Made by a program: the position numbers and the translations under genes
Notes under the pieces: generated by a model
What the model saw: the letters and a program-made list of their open reading frames with translations, nothing else
Told to the model about the DNA's origin: nothing
Database searches by the model: none
Part shown: piece by piece, positions 1-5,935 of the stretch
Numbering within the stretch: position 1 is the first letter of the stretch
How the letters are laid out: every line of letters begins with the position of its first letter
From: Verrucomicrobia subdivision 3 bacterium UBA7542
Lineage (GTDB): Bacteria; Verrucomicrobiota; Verrucomicrobiia; Limisphaerales; UBA11358
Length of the DNA stretch: 8,747 nt
NCBI GenBank assembly: GCA_002479245.1
Contig: DLMG01000395.1
Span: forward strand, 1 to 8,747
Direction of reading: 5' to 3'

Positions 1-1134
1 GCCGTGGAGCGTGGCGATGCGCTCCGGCTTTTGGAGCAGCACGCCAATCTGCAAGCCGCTGAATTGACGGAAATCCGGCGGCAGAAAGCGAACGCGCACA
101 AGGCCGTGGTCGCTGATTTGCGGGTGGGCGATTTGGAGAATGCTTTCAACCGATTGAACCGGCTCGGCATGTTGCGCGAAATGGATGCCGACAAACGGCA
201 TGAAGCATTGGCGACGGATTTTGTCGTCGCCGTAAAAAAGGGCAAATCGGCTTTGGTCATCTCCCCTACTCATGCCGAGGGTGAGCGTGTGACGCTCGAA
301 ATCCGCGCGAAATTAAAAACCGCCAAGGAACTCGGCGCTGACGAACGTGAACTTGTTCAACTCAAAAATTTGCAATGGACTCAAGCGCAACGTGCCGATG
401 CCCAAAATTATCAGGCCGGGCAGGTTGCACAGTTCCATCAAAACGCGGCTGGCTTCCGGCGCGGTGAACGGGTTGCGGTGAAAACACGCGGCGCCGGCGG
501 CGTTATCATCGAGCGGCAAAATGGCGAAACAACATTGCTGCCGCTGAATCAGGCGGCGCGTTTCCAAGTTTATGAGTCCCGCGAAATCGTCCTGGCCGCC
601 GGCGATTGGATTCGGATCACCCAAAATGGGTTCACCAAGGACAAACGGCGGCTCAACAACGGTGATTTGAAGCAGATCAAAGGATTCACCGCCGACGGCG
701 ACATCAGACTCGTCAACGGCTGGGTGGTTTCCAAAGATTACGGGAATTTGACGCATGGCTATTGCCTCACGTCTTACAGTTCGCAGAGCAAGGGCGTGGA
801 CTGCGTGTTCGTGGCGGAAAGTTCCGAATCGTTCCGCGCCGCCGGGCGCGAGCAATTTTATGTCTCGGCCAGCCGTTTCAAGGAATCGCTCACCATTTAC
901 ACGGACGACAAGAGCCAGTTGCTGGACGCGGTGCGAAAATCCTCGCAACGGCCTTCGGCGTTGGATTTGGTCACGAAGGAAATTTCCGAATCTGCTGATG
1001 AAGTATCGGCCAAAAAACCGCTGCGGCCAGTAACCGTTGAAAACGTCCAAAGGCAGATTTCCGAAATACAAAAGTGGGCAAGACTGCAAAAACCGACCGT
1101 TCGCCAGTCGCAGTCCAGAGGGATTGGAACATAA
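1..1134 (+). CDS. MobF-type relaxase/helicase (TrwC/TraA-like), C-terminal part
   Basis: The reading frame is open at the left edge (the codon before the GTG at 4 is also in frame), so this is the last 377 codons of a longer gene. It looks like the C-terminal half of the superfamily 1B (RecD-like) helicase domain found behind the relaxase domain in TrwC/TraI/TraA proteins, which nick oriT and unwind the transferred strand during conjugation. Visible helicase motifs, counted from the GTG at 4: ALVISPTHAEG at 83-93, the UvrD_C_2-type motif LTHGYCLTSYSSQSKGVD at 249-266 (compare the usual GYALTxHKSQG), and the motif VI region QFYVSASRFKESLTIYTDD at 284-302, with Arg291 in the arginine-finger position. 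The relaxase domain and Walker A box would lie upstream of the window. The tail after about residue 320 is charged and not recognisable. The DNA alone does not show whether the full protein is intact. Confidence 0.8.
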   Translation, partial: AVERGDALRLLEQHANLQAAELTEIRRQKANAHKAVVADLRVGDLENAFNRLNRLGMLREMDADKRHEALATDFVVAVKKGKSALVISPTHAEGERVTLEIRAKLKTAKELGADERELVQLKNLQWTQAQRADAQNYQAGQVAQFHQNAAGFRRGERVAVKTRGAGGVIIERQNGETTLLPLNQAARFQVYESREIVLAAGDWIRITQNGFTKDKRRLNNGDLKQIKGFTADGDIRLVNGWVVSKDYGNLTHGYCLTSYSSQSKGVDCVFVAESSESFRAAGREQFYVSASRFKESLTIYTDDKSQLLDAVRKSSQRPSALDLVTKEISESADEVSAKKPLRPVTVENVQRQISEIQKWARLQKPTVRQSQSRGIGT

Positions 1135-1184
1135 AATTGGCGGCCACATGCGGTATGACATATTCCCCCTCTGGCGTGATGTCA

Positions 1185-1228
1185 GCGGTTGCCGGGGCGA
1201 ACCGCGTCGCGCGCTTCATTTTGGGATG
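1185..1228 (+). repeat. Hairpin plus T-rich tail, copy 1 of a two-copy module
   Basis: A 6-bp perfect stem (GCGGTT at 1185-1190, AACCGC at 1200-1205) is followed by a GC-rich stretch and CTTCATTTT, about 50 nt after the relaxase stop. The segment 1191-1228 closely resembles 5903-5941 after the second HTH gene: GCCGGG, CCGC, TCGCGC and CTTCATTTT-RGGATG occur in the same order with nearly the same spacing. It could serve as a transcription terminator for the relaxase gene, but the T tract is interrupted and the stem is short. The rest of 1135-1269 shows no gene I can support. Confidence 0.4.
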
Positions 1229-1269
1229 GACGACCAGGGCAAGCGGCGTTTGAATCTTGCCGTAAAAGA

Positions 1270-1449
1270 ATGAAAAGTATTTCTCCAACTTGTTATCTCT
1301 GTGGCAAGCGGCACGATGGAAGATACAACCGTGACCATGTGCCACCAAAACAGTTTTTTGCGAAGAAACTATTGCAAAAACACAACCCCAATTTATTTTG
1401 GCTTCCCACTCACGAGTCGTGCAACAAGAGCTATCAGCCCGACGAGGAT
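1270..1449 (+). pseudogene. HNH-type endonuclease, N-terminal fragment
   Basis: Sixty codons from the ATG at 1270 carry the opening of a small HNH-family protein: a zinc-knuckle pair CYLC at residues 8-11, RDHVPPKQFF at 21-30 (the His of the HNH core followed by the frequent PPK/F turn), and HESCNKSY at 48-55 with the CN of the third motif. After DED at residue 60 the HNH similarity stops and the same frame runs straight into a Sel1 repeat. A normal family member would continue for roughly another 100 or more residues. The start has only a weak A-rich leader and no clear Shine-Dalgarno sequence. I read it as a truncated remnant, though the fused frame to 1830 is technically open. Confidence 0.55.
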
Positions 1450-1539
1450 AATCTTGGGCAATGTTATATGGCTGGTGAGGGTGTCGCGCAGGATTACACA
1501 GAAGCGGCCAGATGGTATCGGAAGGCGGCTGAGCAAAAT
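1450..1539 (+). pseudogene. Single Sel1 repeat fragment
   Basis: Thirty codons match one Sel1-like TPR repeat almost perfectly: NLGQCYMAGEGVAQDY, then EAARWYRKAAEQN. Sel1 repeats are about 36 residues long and normally occur in series in scaffold proteins. Here there is only one, in frame with the HNH fragment upstream and followed in this frame by unrelated, Arg-rich translation that is a shadow of the ComEC fragment. It has no start codon of its own. This is a gene shard, not a functional protein. A second Sel1 shard lies at 3785-3829. Confidence 0.65.
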
Positions 1540-1570
1540 TATGTTCTCTCAATCTGCTTACGAGGGATTG

Positions 1571-2155
1571 GAAACGGCCATTGTTTCACCCAACGACTTG
1601 CGCGCATTGCTCGGCGATACCAACGCTATCGTGACGGTGCGCGGGACTTTGATCGAAACCCCGCACTGGCGCATCACCGAACGCGACGGTCGGCAAACCG
1701 AACGCTCGGTCGCACAAGTCCGGGTCACTGCGTTGCGCCGCGACGCAAACTGGCGGCCGGCGGCCGGTTCAATGATCGTAACGACGCCCGGGACGCTCGC
1801 CGCCAGTTTTTTCGCCGGTCAGCCGGTTGAAGTCACCGGCGTCATCAGCCGGCCGGCGCCGCCTTTGGCCGAGGGACTTTTTGATTACCGTGATTACCTC
1901 CAGACGCGCGGAATTTTTTACCAGCTCAAAACCAGTTCCACGAACGACTGGCAACTGGGCGCGGCGCCGTTGTCCCATCCTCCGTGGACCGACCGGTTTT
2001 TGAACTGGTCGCAACGCACGCTGGCACTCGGTCTGCCGGGGGAAGACCAGCCGCTGCGTTTGCTTTGGGCGATGACGCTCGGCTGGCGAACCGCATTGAC
2101 GGCTGACATCAGCGAACCGTTCCTGCGTGCCGGCACCATGCACCTCTTCGCGATT
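1571..2155 (+). pseudogene. comEC: ComEC/Rec2 N-terminal fragment
   Basis: ComEC forms the inner-membrane channel for DNA uptake in natural competence. About 195 codons in this frame match its soluble N-terminal (DUF4131-type) domain: AIVSPNDLRALLG, IVTVRGTLIETP, then FDYRDYLQTRGIFYQL and the start of the competence domain, FLRAGTMHLFAI. In intact ComEC that last motif continues as SGLHxxL into the membrane channel. Here the match stops after the Ile codon at 2153-2155 and is replaced by unrelated AT-rich sequence. The N-terminal membrane helices that normally precede this domain are missing too. The frame stays open to 2212 and upstream to 1301, but those extensions are not ComEC. Both ends are therefore broken and the fragment cannot be functional. 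GC-rich composition matches the flanking chromosome-like DNA and not the island that follows. Confidence 0.75.
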
Positions 2156-2327
2156 GACGATAATACGGAACTATTGTCAAGTAAAACGGGCAAAAATTTT
2201 CATGCATTTTGATGTTTCGTTTCACCGCACGAAACGCCTTGAACGAGAGGCATTCCTGGTTCACAATCAAAATCGCTTGAACGACATTGAGACAAATGGG
2301 GAATGTTAGGTAATTTGTAATTTTCTT
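2156..2327 (+). other. Junction/leader of the AT-rich island
   Basis: The 172 bases between the ComEC breakpoint and the next gene are AT-rich. They contain a short open frame from an ATG at about 2202 to the TAG at 2307-2309 (about 35 codons, no recognisable similarity), and a small hairpin (GTTTCG at 2214-2219 with CGAAAC at about 2230-2235). The TAG is in the same frame as the gene starting at 2328, so this could be the tail of a gene cut by the rearrangement. I see no convincing promoter. Confidence 0.3.
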
Positions 2328-2894
2328 ATGACAACATCAACAACGCACCCTCAATCAATACAAGGCCATAGCTCGCTTTCTGAAATAATAAATTTTGCCG
2401 TTAACTGCCGTGCCACTCATTTTGCTTTTGGAAAACCGAGGAGAGGAATTGAGGGCTTCAAGGAAGTAAACATAGCTCACGATTTATCAGCCGCATTTCG
2501 ACTGGCAGGATTTTATGTCTTTCCAGAATTTCCGTTAGCCAAAGGAGGTTCAATGGATGGCGTTTTTATTAGAGGAGATGAGGTTGTTGTTTGCGAGTGG
2601 AAACAATGTTACGCACGTTCTGCCTGGGAGGTTCCAGGTCAAACAGAACGCATGGTAAATTTTAATTCAATGACTGAATTTCAAATTTATGGATTTCCCG
2701 ATAAGAATTGGGAAAAAAGATGCCTTTGGGTTTGTGATGCTTGGGATGATGAGACTATTAATTGGTGGTTTGGAAGATCTCCAGTGAAAGACGGTTTTCC
2801 GCCTTGTCCCTTTGACGGCAATTGGAATAGGGATGAATACAAATTCCAAAATTTGGGTTGGAATTATTCGTGGATTTGGGCGTATACAAAATAA
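2328..2894 (+). CDS. Hypothetical protein, PD-(D/E)XK-like nuclease candidate
   Basis: A 188-residue protein that I do not recognise as a named family. Its middle resembles the core of the PD-(D/E)XK nuclease fold: a helix with AAFRLAGFYVFPEFPL (residues 55-70, Glu67 possibly catalytic), then GGSMDGVFI with Asp77 and, across a short hairpin, EVVVCEWKQ with Glu90 and Lys92. The spacing D77-x12-E90-x-K92 and the following Gln (a QxxxY-like position) are what that fold uses to bind the metal ion. The C-terminus is rich in Trp and aromatic residues. ATG at 2328 is the first start after the in-frame TAG at 2307-2309; there is no Shine-Dalgarno sequence. It is AT-rich, unlike the genes on both sides, and is followed 18 nt downstream by the next gene, so the two probably form one transcript. 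Nuclease activity is an inference from motif geometry only. Confidence 0.6.
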   Translation: MTTSTTHPQSIQGHSSLSEIINFAVNCRATHFAFGKPRRGIEGFKEVNIAHDLSAAFRLAGFYVFPEFPLAKGGSMDGVFIRGDEVVVCEWKQCYARSAWEVPGQTERMVNFNSMTEFQIYGFPDKNWEKRCLWVCDAWDDETINWWFGRSPVKDGFPPCPFDGNWNRDEYKFQNLGWNYSWIWAYTK

Positions 2895-2912
2895 GATCGC
2901 CCGCAATATTTT

Positions 2913-3587
2913 ATGGAAAATAGCAGTTATCCGACAAAGAAAGGCTGGAGGTTTTGGTTGCCCATTGTTTGTTTTGTAATCGGGTTGTTCAGTATTTTTT
3001 CAGGATTGGCAGGATGTAATGATCACATAACTGTTCACTTACCAGAAAGGGACATGACCGTTACTGTCCCTGTAGAACCGACGGAGGCTGACAAAAGTGA
3101 TTCTGTCTGGGGTGGGATAATTTGGTGTGGTGTGTCTTATTATGCGTTTAGAAAATTAAACAGGAAAACAGCATCCATTACTCAAGAAATACCAAATCAT
3201 GACAATTCCAAAACGGGCCATCCTCAAAATCTCACTGCCCCGCAATCTGCTGAAAACCCCAAACAGTCTGTATCATTTTCCGAATCGAAAATGGCAAATG
3301 CTTTGGCCTCTGATGGGGCTTGGGTTGGTGGAACAGTTTTGCTTACTAAAATTCAATTAAGTTTCAAGCCGAACGGCCTCAATTCATTTACTCAAGAGTT
3401 GACTGGAATAGGAGATGGAGTGTCATTTTCTATTCCACTTTCAGAGATAAAATCGCTTTCTATTGAAGATGCTCCGTTTACGAAAATTGTTGTCGTAAAC
3501 ACTGATGCCAAAACTTTTAAATTTCGCTGCTATGGAGCAAAAGAGTTTTTGGAAAAAATAAAAACCAACATCAGTGCTCGGAGTTAA
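2913..3587 (+). CDS. Membrane protein or lipoprotein with GRAM/PH-like C-terminal domain
   Basis: A 224-residue protein of unknown function. The N-terminus has positive residues (K9, K10, R13), a hydrophobic stretch from 14 to 31 and LAGC at 32-35, which fits a lipoprotein lipobox; it would also serve as a transmembrane helix. A second, weaker hydrophobic segment lies at 65-79. Residues 85-125 are a polar, probably disordered linker. From about 140 to 218 the pattern KIQLSFKPNGL, then SIPLSEIKSLSIED, KIVVVNTDAKTFKF and YGAKEFLEKI resembles bacterial GRAM/PH-type domains, in which a seven-stranded barrel ends in a helix. If both hydrophobic segments span the membrane, the PH-like domain is cytoplasmic; if LAGC is processed and the second is not a helix, it is outside. 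It has no Shine-Dalgarno sequence and the same AT-rich composition as the gene 18 nt upstream. Confidence 0.6.
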   Translation: MENSSYPTKKGWRFWLPIVCFVIGLFSIFSGLAGCNDHITVHLPERDMTVTVPVEPTEADKSDSVWGGIIWCGVSYYAFRKLNRKTASITQEIPNHDNSKTGHPQNLTAPQSAENPKQSVSFSESKMANALASDGAWVGGTVLLTKIQLSFKPNGLNSFTQELTGIGDGVSFSIPLSEIKSLSIEDAPFTKIVVVNTDAKTFKFRCYGAKEFLEKIKTNISARS

Positions 3588-3590
3588 TTC

Positions 3591-3709
3591 AAGTATTTAG
3601 TTCTTTTCCTCGCTTGCCAGAATCGTCTGGAAAGACAAAAGTAGGTTGGAAGCATTCTCGGATTTAATAGAAATCCCTGGGTGCTTCTCGCTCGTGAAAT
3701 ACTTTTTTT
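3591..3709 (+). repeat. Nested inverted repeats ending in a T tract
   Basis: Just after the membrane-protein gene: AAGTATTT (3591-3598) pairs with AAATACTT (3697-3704); inside it GAAGCA (3649-3654) pairs with TGCTTC (3682-3687), and inside that GGATTT (3660-3665) pairs with AAATCC (3671-3676) around AATAG. A run of seven T (3703-3709) follows. It may be a terminator for the two-gene cassette, although the T tract does not directly abut the compact hairpin. A further stem, CTGCCCT (3720-3726) with AGGGCAG (3742-3748), follows. Confidence 0.4.
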
Positions 3710-3784
3710 AACCAAATGTCTGCCCTATATCCGCTACTTGCAGGGCAGTTCAAACGATGGATGACTTCATTACCAATGGTTCCG

Positions 3785-3829
3785 GCTCAATATAATCTGG
3801 GTGTCGCCTACGACAACGGGCTAGGGGTC
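3785..3829 (+). pseudogene. Second Sel1 repeat fragment
   Basis: Fifteen codons, AQYNLGVAYDNGLGV, match the first half of a Sel1 repeat. The frame continues without similarity to a TGA at 3863-3865; an ATG lies at 3776. The match begins at the point in the Sel1 consensus that follows the end (AAEQN) of the other shard at 1450-1539, as if the two had once been adjacent. Too short to be a working protein. Confidence 0.5.
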
Positions 3830-4238
3830 ACAGAAACGGCGACTCTGGTGGTTCTGGCGGAATGATTCCGTCCTCCCGAAGCCACCCCAAGAATTCTTTT
3901 ATTCTCCGGGCTTCTGTTTCCATATCAAACGCCAGATCACGCAGTTTTGCGGGTTCATGTGAGTCGCAAACAGACGAAAATCCCTTGCCTCTTTTGATTT
4001 TGTGTTTGGAGCGAGCAAATACTTCAAGGCTGTCCCCAAAAGAGGCACTGGCATAATACGAATTCCTCGTGCGATGCCATACGAAGATTCTACGCTTGGG
4101 CGAAACGCTTTCCAGACCATTTTGTCGAGCACGCGCTTCGGTCTTGAGTTGGCGGCGTGCAAGCGACGGGCGGAAGTGGAACGGCATGAGCGAAGCGTGC
4201 GCCCGGAGTGATGGCACCAAGCTCAAGACGGAAGCCAA
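3828..4238 (-). other. Uncertain reverse-strand reading frame within possible dispersed repeat
   Basis: A 136-codon open frame whose C-terminal half (from CDSHEPAKLRDLAF to REDGIIPPEPPES) has a protein-like composition, but which has no recognised domain, no good ribosome binding site and an N-terminal half rich in Arg and Ser. All three reverse frames are open for long stretches here, which weakens any coding claim. The segment from about 4065 to 4340, rich in CGCGCG and CGAAGCG words, looks to me like intergenic or repeat sequence of the host lineage and not a gene. I would not call a protein here without homologs. The whole stretch 3840-4340 is otherwise without a supportable gene. Confidence 0.25.
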
Positions 4239-4532
4239 CGCGCCTGCGTTTCCCTTCTTCCTCGTCCGCGACGAGCGCGCGTGAAGCCGCAGCGCAACGC
4301 GCGTTGGTCGCGGCGGTCCTGCACTTGCATTTTAAGCGGGTTGTGTTAATTGTCAGATTGAGACAGGACGAAAGTCTGGATTCTCTCTTTTGGCTAGAGC
4401 CGGCGGAAGCCGGTTCGATGATGCCCCTTAATCCCATAATGGGTCAGGCATATGCCTGCATAGCGAAAGCGCCCCTCAAATGAGGCTTATCTGGCGAGAG
4501 TTGACCGCCGGTTTGCGGTCGGCTTGATGACC

Positions 4533-4580
4533 CCCACTTCCCAATGGCATGGCTTTGCCATGCCTTGGGAGGTCGGTTTT
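4533..4580 (+). terminator. Long hairpin followed by TTTT
   Basis: The strongest hairpin in the window: GGCATGGC (4546-4553), loop TTT, GCCATGCC (4557-4564), extended after one bulged T (4545) by nine further pairs including a G-U (4536-4544 with 4565-4573), then two more C-G pairs after a C/C mismatch. TTTT follows at 4577-4580. On the plus strand it reads as an intrinsic terminator or attenuator about 95 nt before the first HTH gene. It might equally be one arm of the structured region around it. Confidence 0.45.
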
Positions 4581-4587
4581 GAATCCT

Positions 4588-4631
4588 GAAGTGCCGAAAA
4601 GTTGTGATGAATTCATTACAACCTTCACTTC
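4588..4631 (+). promoter_or_regulatory. 22-bp palindrome with flanking arms, operator candidate
   Basis: Positions 4601-4622 form a palindrome centred on ATGAATTCAT, with GTTGT and ACAAC at the ends and a single G/T mismatch pair. It is enclosed by GAAGTG (4588-4593) and CACTTC (4626-4631). It ends about 50 bp before the ATG of the first HTH gene, a place where an autoregulating DNA-binding protein would bind. The link to the HTH proteins is inference. Confidence 0.4.
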
Positions 4632-4672
4632 GGGTTTTGCATAAAGTTGACGTAAAAAACGAAAGAACAATT

Positions 4673-5539
4673 ATGGAAATAACAAATAGCGCGCCGGATC
4701 AAGAGGCCCCGACGATCAAGCAATGCGCGTTCGCCCTGGGGCTTCACGAGTTCAGTTTATTTTCGCGCATCCAAGCTGGTGACATCACCCCTACAAGGCT
4801 TCGGTCGGGCATCATGGCCATTCCCGTCAGTGAATTGGAACGGCTCGCAAAATTGCCAATTCATTCGCTGGTCATGCCGCAGGAAAAACCGGCGGCGGTT
4901 TTGCCTGACAGCCGTTTGGGCATTAAAAGGGAACATTATTTTTGTAGTTGGATGATACGCGATGGTGAACAGCAGGAATATGTCGTGCCAGGTGATTTTC
5001 GCCATTACACCGAAACTGAAGTCAAAGGCTACCGCGCCGCCTTCAGCACCATCGCCGACGAATTTGAATCTCTGACTGGCTTAAAAAAACAATTGGAAAA
5101 ACCTGCCTCGCCTTCGCTTGAAAAGGAAATTTGCAATTCACAGCTTGGCGTCTGGCAGGTGCGTTCAACGCTGTTGAATCTCGGCCAGAGCGACATTCTG
5201 CTTTGCCAGCAGCAAAACGAATTCGCGGTGATTGAACGATTCCGGGATGAATCGCCCTACGCCAAGGCCAACGGCAACGCGGAGATTACGTTGGAAGGGG
5301 ATGATGCCCGCCAGTTGGCGGCAGCTTTTAATGCCAATACTAAACACACGCTGGAATTTATGGCCAGCAACCAGGTCGCCACGGCGCAGAAGGTGATTTG
5401 GGAGCAATTTCCCGATCATCGTCCCGGCCATTTGGTGGCGGCGATTTCGGAGCGTTGCCGACTGGCGGTCACGAATGAGGAAACGATTTCGCAGACGCGC
5501 AAGCTGAACCAATCCACTGGCGGCGGAATGAGAATTTAA
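4673..5539 (+). CDS. Excisionase-like HTH protein, long form (unknown function)
   Basis: A 288-residue protein taken from the ATG at 4673. In-frame GTG/ATG codons at 4604-4609 would add 23 residues but fall inside the palindrome, so I prefer the later start, which has GAAAG seven bases upstream. Residues 13-60 (TIKQCAFALGLHEFSLFSRI, then TRLRSGIMAIPVSELERLA) have the layout of a winged HTH of the MerR/excisionase type: helix, turn, helix, short wing, helix. The rest, about 85-288, is not recognised; it has a helical, charged segment at 110-165 and a polar C-terminus. The protein lies directly upstream of a second HTH gene (10-nt gap, Shine-Dalgarno sequence over the stop codon), so the two are co-expressed. 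Next to an integrase they are candidates for the recombination directionality factor and/or regulator. The role is inferred from context. Confidence 0.6.
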   Translation: MEITNSAPDQEAPTIKQCAFALGLHEFSLFSRIQAGDITPTRLRSGIMAIPVSELERLAKLPIHSLVMPQEKPAAVLPDSRLGIKREHYFCSWMIRDGEQQEYVVPGDFRHYTETEVKGYRAAFSTIADEFESLTGLKKQLEKPASPSLEKEICNSQLGVWQVRSTLLNLGQSDILLCQQQNEFAVIERFRDESPYAKANGNAEITLEGDDARQLAAAFNANTKHTLEFMASNQVATAQKVIWEQFPDHRPGHLVAAISERCRLAVTNEETISQTRKLNQSTGGGMRI

Positions 5540-5544
5540 GGAGG
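5538..5544 (+). promoter_or_regulatory. Strong Shine-Dalgarno of the second HTH gene
   Basis: AAGGAGG begins inside the TAA of the upstream gene and sits five bases before the ATG at 5549. It fixes that start and indicates translational coupling. The AT-rich cassette genes at 2328 and 2913 have no such signal. Confidence 0.8.
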
Positions 5545-5548
5545 CTGC

Positions 5549-5878
5549 ATGAACCCGGACATGGAACGTTTTTTGAATTTGAAGACTCATCCCGAACGGC
5601 TGACGGCGGAAGAGGCGGCGTGGATGCTCGGTTTTTCCGCCCACGAAATTCCAATCCTGATCGCCAAGAATTTGTTGAAGCCGCTGGGACATCCGGCGCA
5701 CAACGGCCCGAAACATTTTCTGACGGCCGCATTGAAAGATTTGGAGCGTGACGAGAAGTGGCACAGCAAAGCCGCAGATGCCGTCATGGAATACTGGCGT
5801 TACAAAAATGGCCGGAAGCCGGACTCGACGGACACCCGGCAACCGTCGCGTCTGCAAACCCAAAATGCCGGTGCGTAA
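5549..5878 (+). CDS. Small excisionase-like HTH protein
   Basis: A 109-residue basic protein. Residues 17-67 (RLTAEEAAWMLGFSAHEIPI, then AKNLLKPLGHP and LTAALKDLERD) follow the same plan as the HTH in the gene upstream: recognition of T/xEEAAxxLG, a second helix, a GH/P turn in the wing, and a closing helix. Residues 70-86 form another predicted helix and the last 20 are Ser/Gln/Thr-rich. I associate such proteins with integrases in Verrucomicrobiota, but cannot check that here. Small HTH proteins beside a tyrosine integrase are commonly excisionases that bend attachment-site DNA. It converges on the integrase gene with a shared terminator between them. Confidence 0.65.
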   Translation: MNPDMERFLNLKTHPERLTAEEAAWMLGFSAHEIPILIAKNLLKPLGHPAHNGPKHFLTAALKDLERDEKWHSKAADAVMEYWRYKNGRKPDSTDTRQPSRLQTQNAGA

Positions 5879-5894
5879 GATTGGTCTGGAAAAC

Positions 5895-5935
5895 AGGCGC
5901 GGGCCGGGCATCATCCGCTCGCGCCTCTTCATTTT
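5895..5935. terminator. Bidirectional terminator between convergent genes
   Basis: AGGCGCG (5895-5901) pairs perfectly with CGCGCCT (5920-5926) around an 18-nt loop. On the plus strand it is followed by CTTCATTTT; on the minus strand by GTTTTCC. It lies between the stop of the small HTH gene (5878) and the stop of the integrase (5934-5936), as expected for a shared terminator. Confidence 0.6.

Larger units (their letters stand above)
4345..4631 (+). ncRNA. Hairpin-rich region, candidate structured RNA or cis-acting DNA
   Basis: Some 290 non-coding bases hold a close succession of stems. They are: GACAGGACGAAAGTCTGG (about 4362-4379, GAAA tetraloop); an 8-bp stem 4397-4404/4409-4416 closed by a GGAA tetraloop; CCCAT/ATGGG at 4433-4443; the 14-bp perfect palindrome CAGGCATATGCCTG at 4445-4458; CCTCA/TGAGG at 4474-4485; GACCGC/GCGGTC at 4503-4520; a long hairpin at 4533-4576; and the 4588-4631 palindrome. 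Two GNRA-type loops and one G-U pair in the 8-bp stem suggest selection at RNA level. Its position upstream of the HTH/integrase module could also fit a leader, an oriT or a recombination region. I do not recognise a known RNA family. Confidence 0.35.

Noticed and set aside
1113..1120. TCCAGAGG, matching the tRNA-Asn acceptor end, as a possible second att site
   Set aside because: Only 8 bases match and the T-arm sequence does not follow; too short for an att core.
313..1161. 282-codon open frame on the minus strand opposite the relaxase
   Set aside because: It is a shadow: the plus-strand frame has clear helicase motifs, while this one has no domain and an Arg/Phe/Leu-rich composition.
971..1552. 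193-codon minus-strand open frame across the relaxase end and HNH fragment
   Set aside because: No domain, no ribosome binding site, and it overlaps recognisable plus-strand coding on both sides.
1119..1574. GAGGGATTGGAA present at 1119-1130 and 1562-1573, possible direct repeat
   Set aside because: A 12-base match is expected about this often by chance in a window of this size, and the flanks are unrelated.
3649..3687. Possible integron attC site
   Set aside because: The stem lacks the GTTRRRY/RYYYAAC ends and no integron integrase is present.
4397..4416. Hairpin starting GAGCCG and ending CGGTTC, resembling group II intron domain V
   Set aside because: It is only 20 nt with an uninterrupted 8-bp stem; domain V is about 34 nt with a two-base bulge and a distal stem. 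No reverse transcriptase or domain VI is present.
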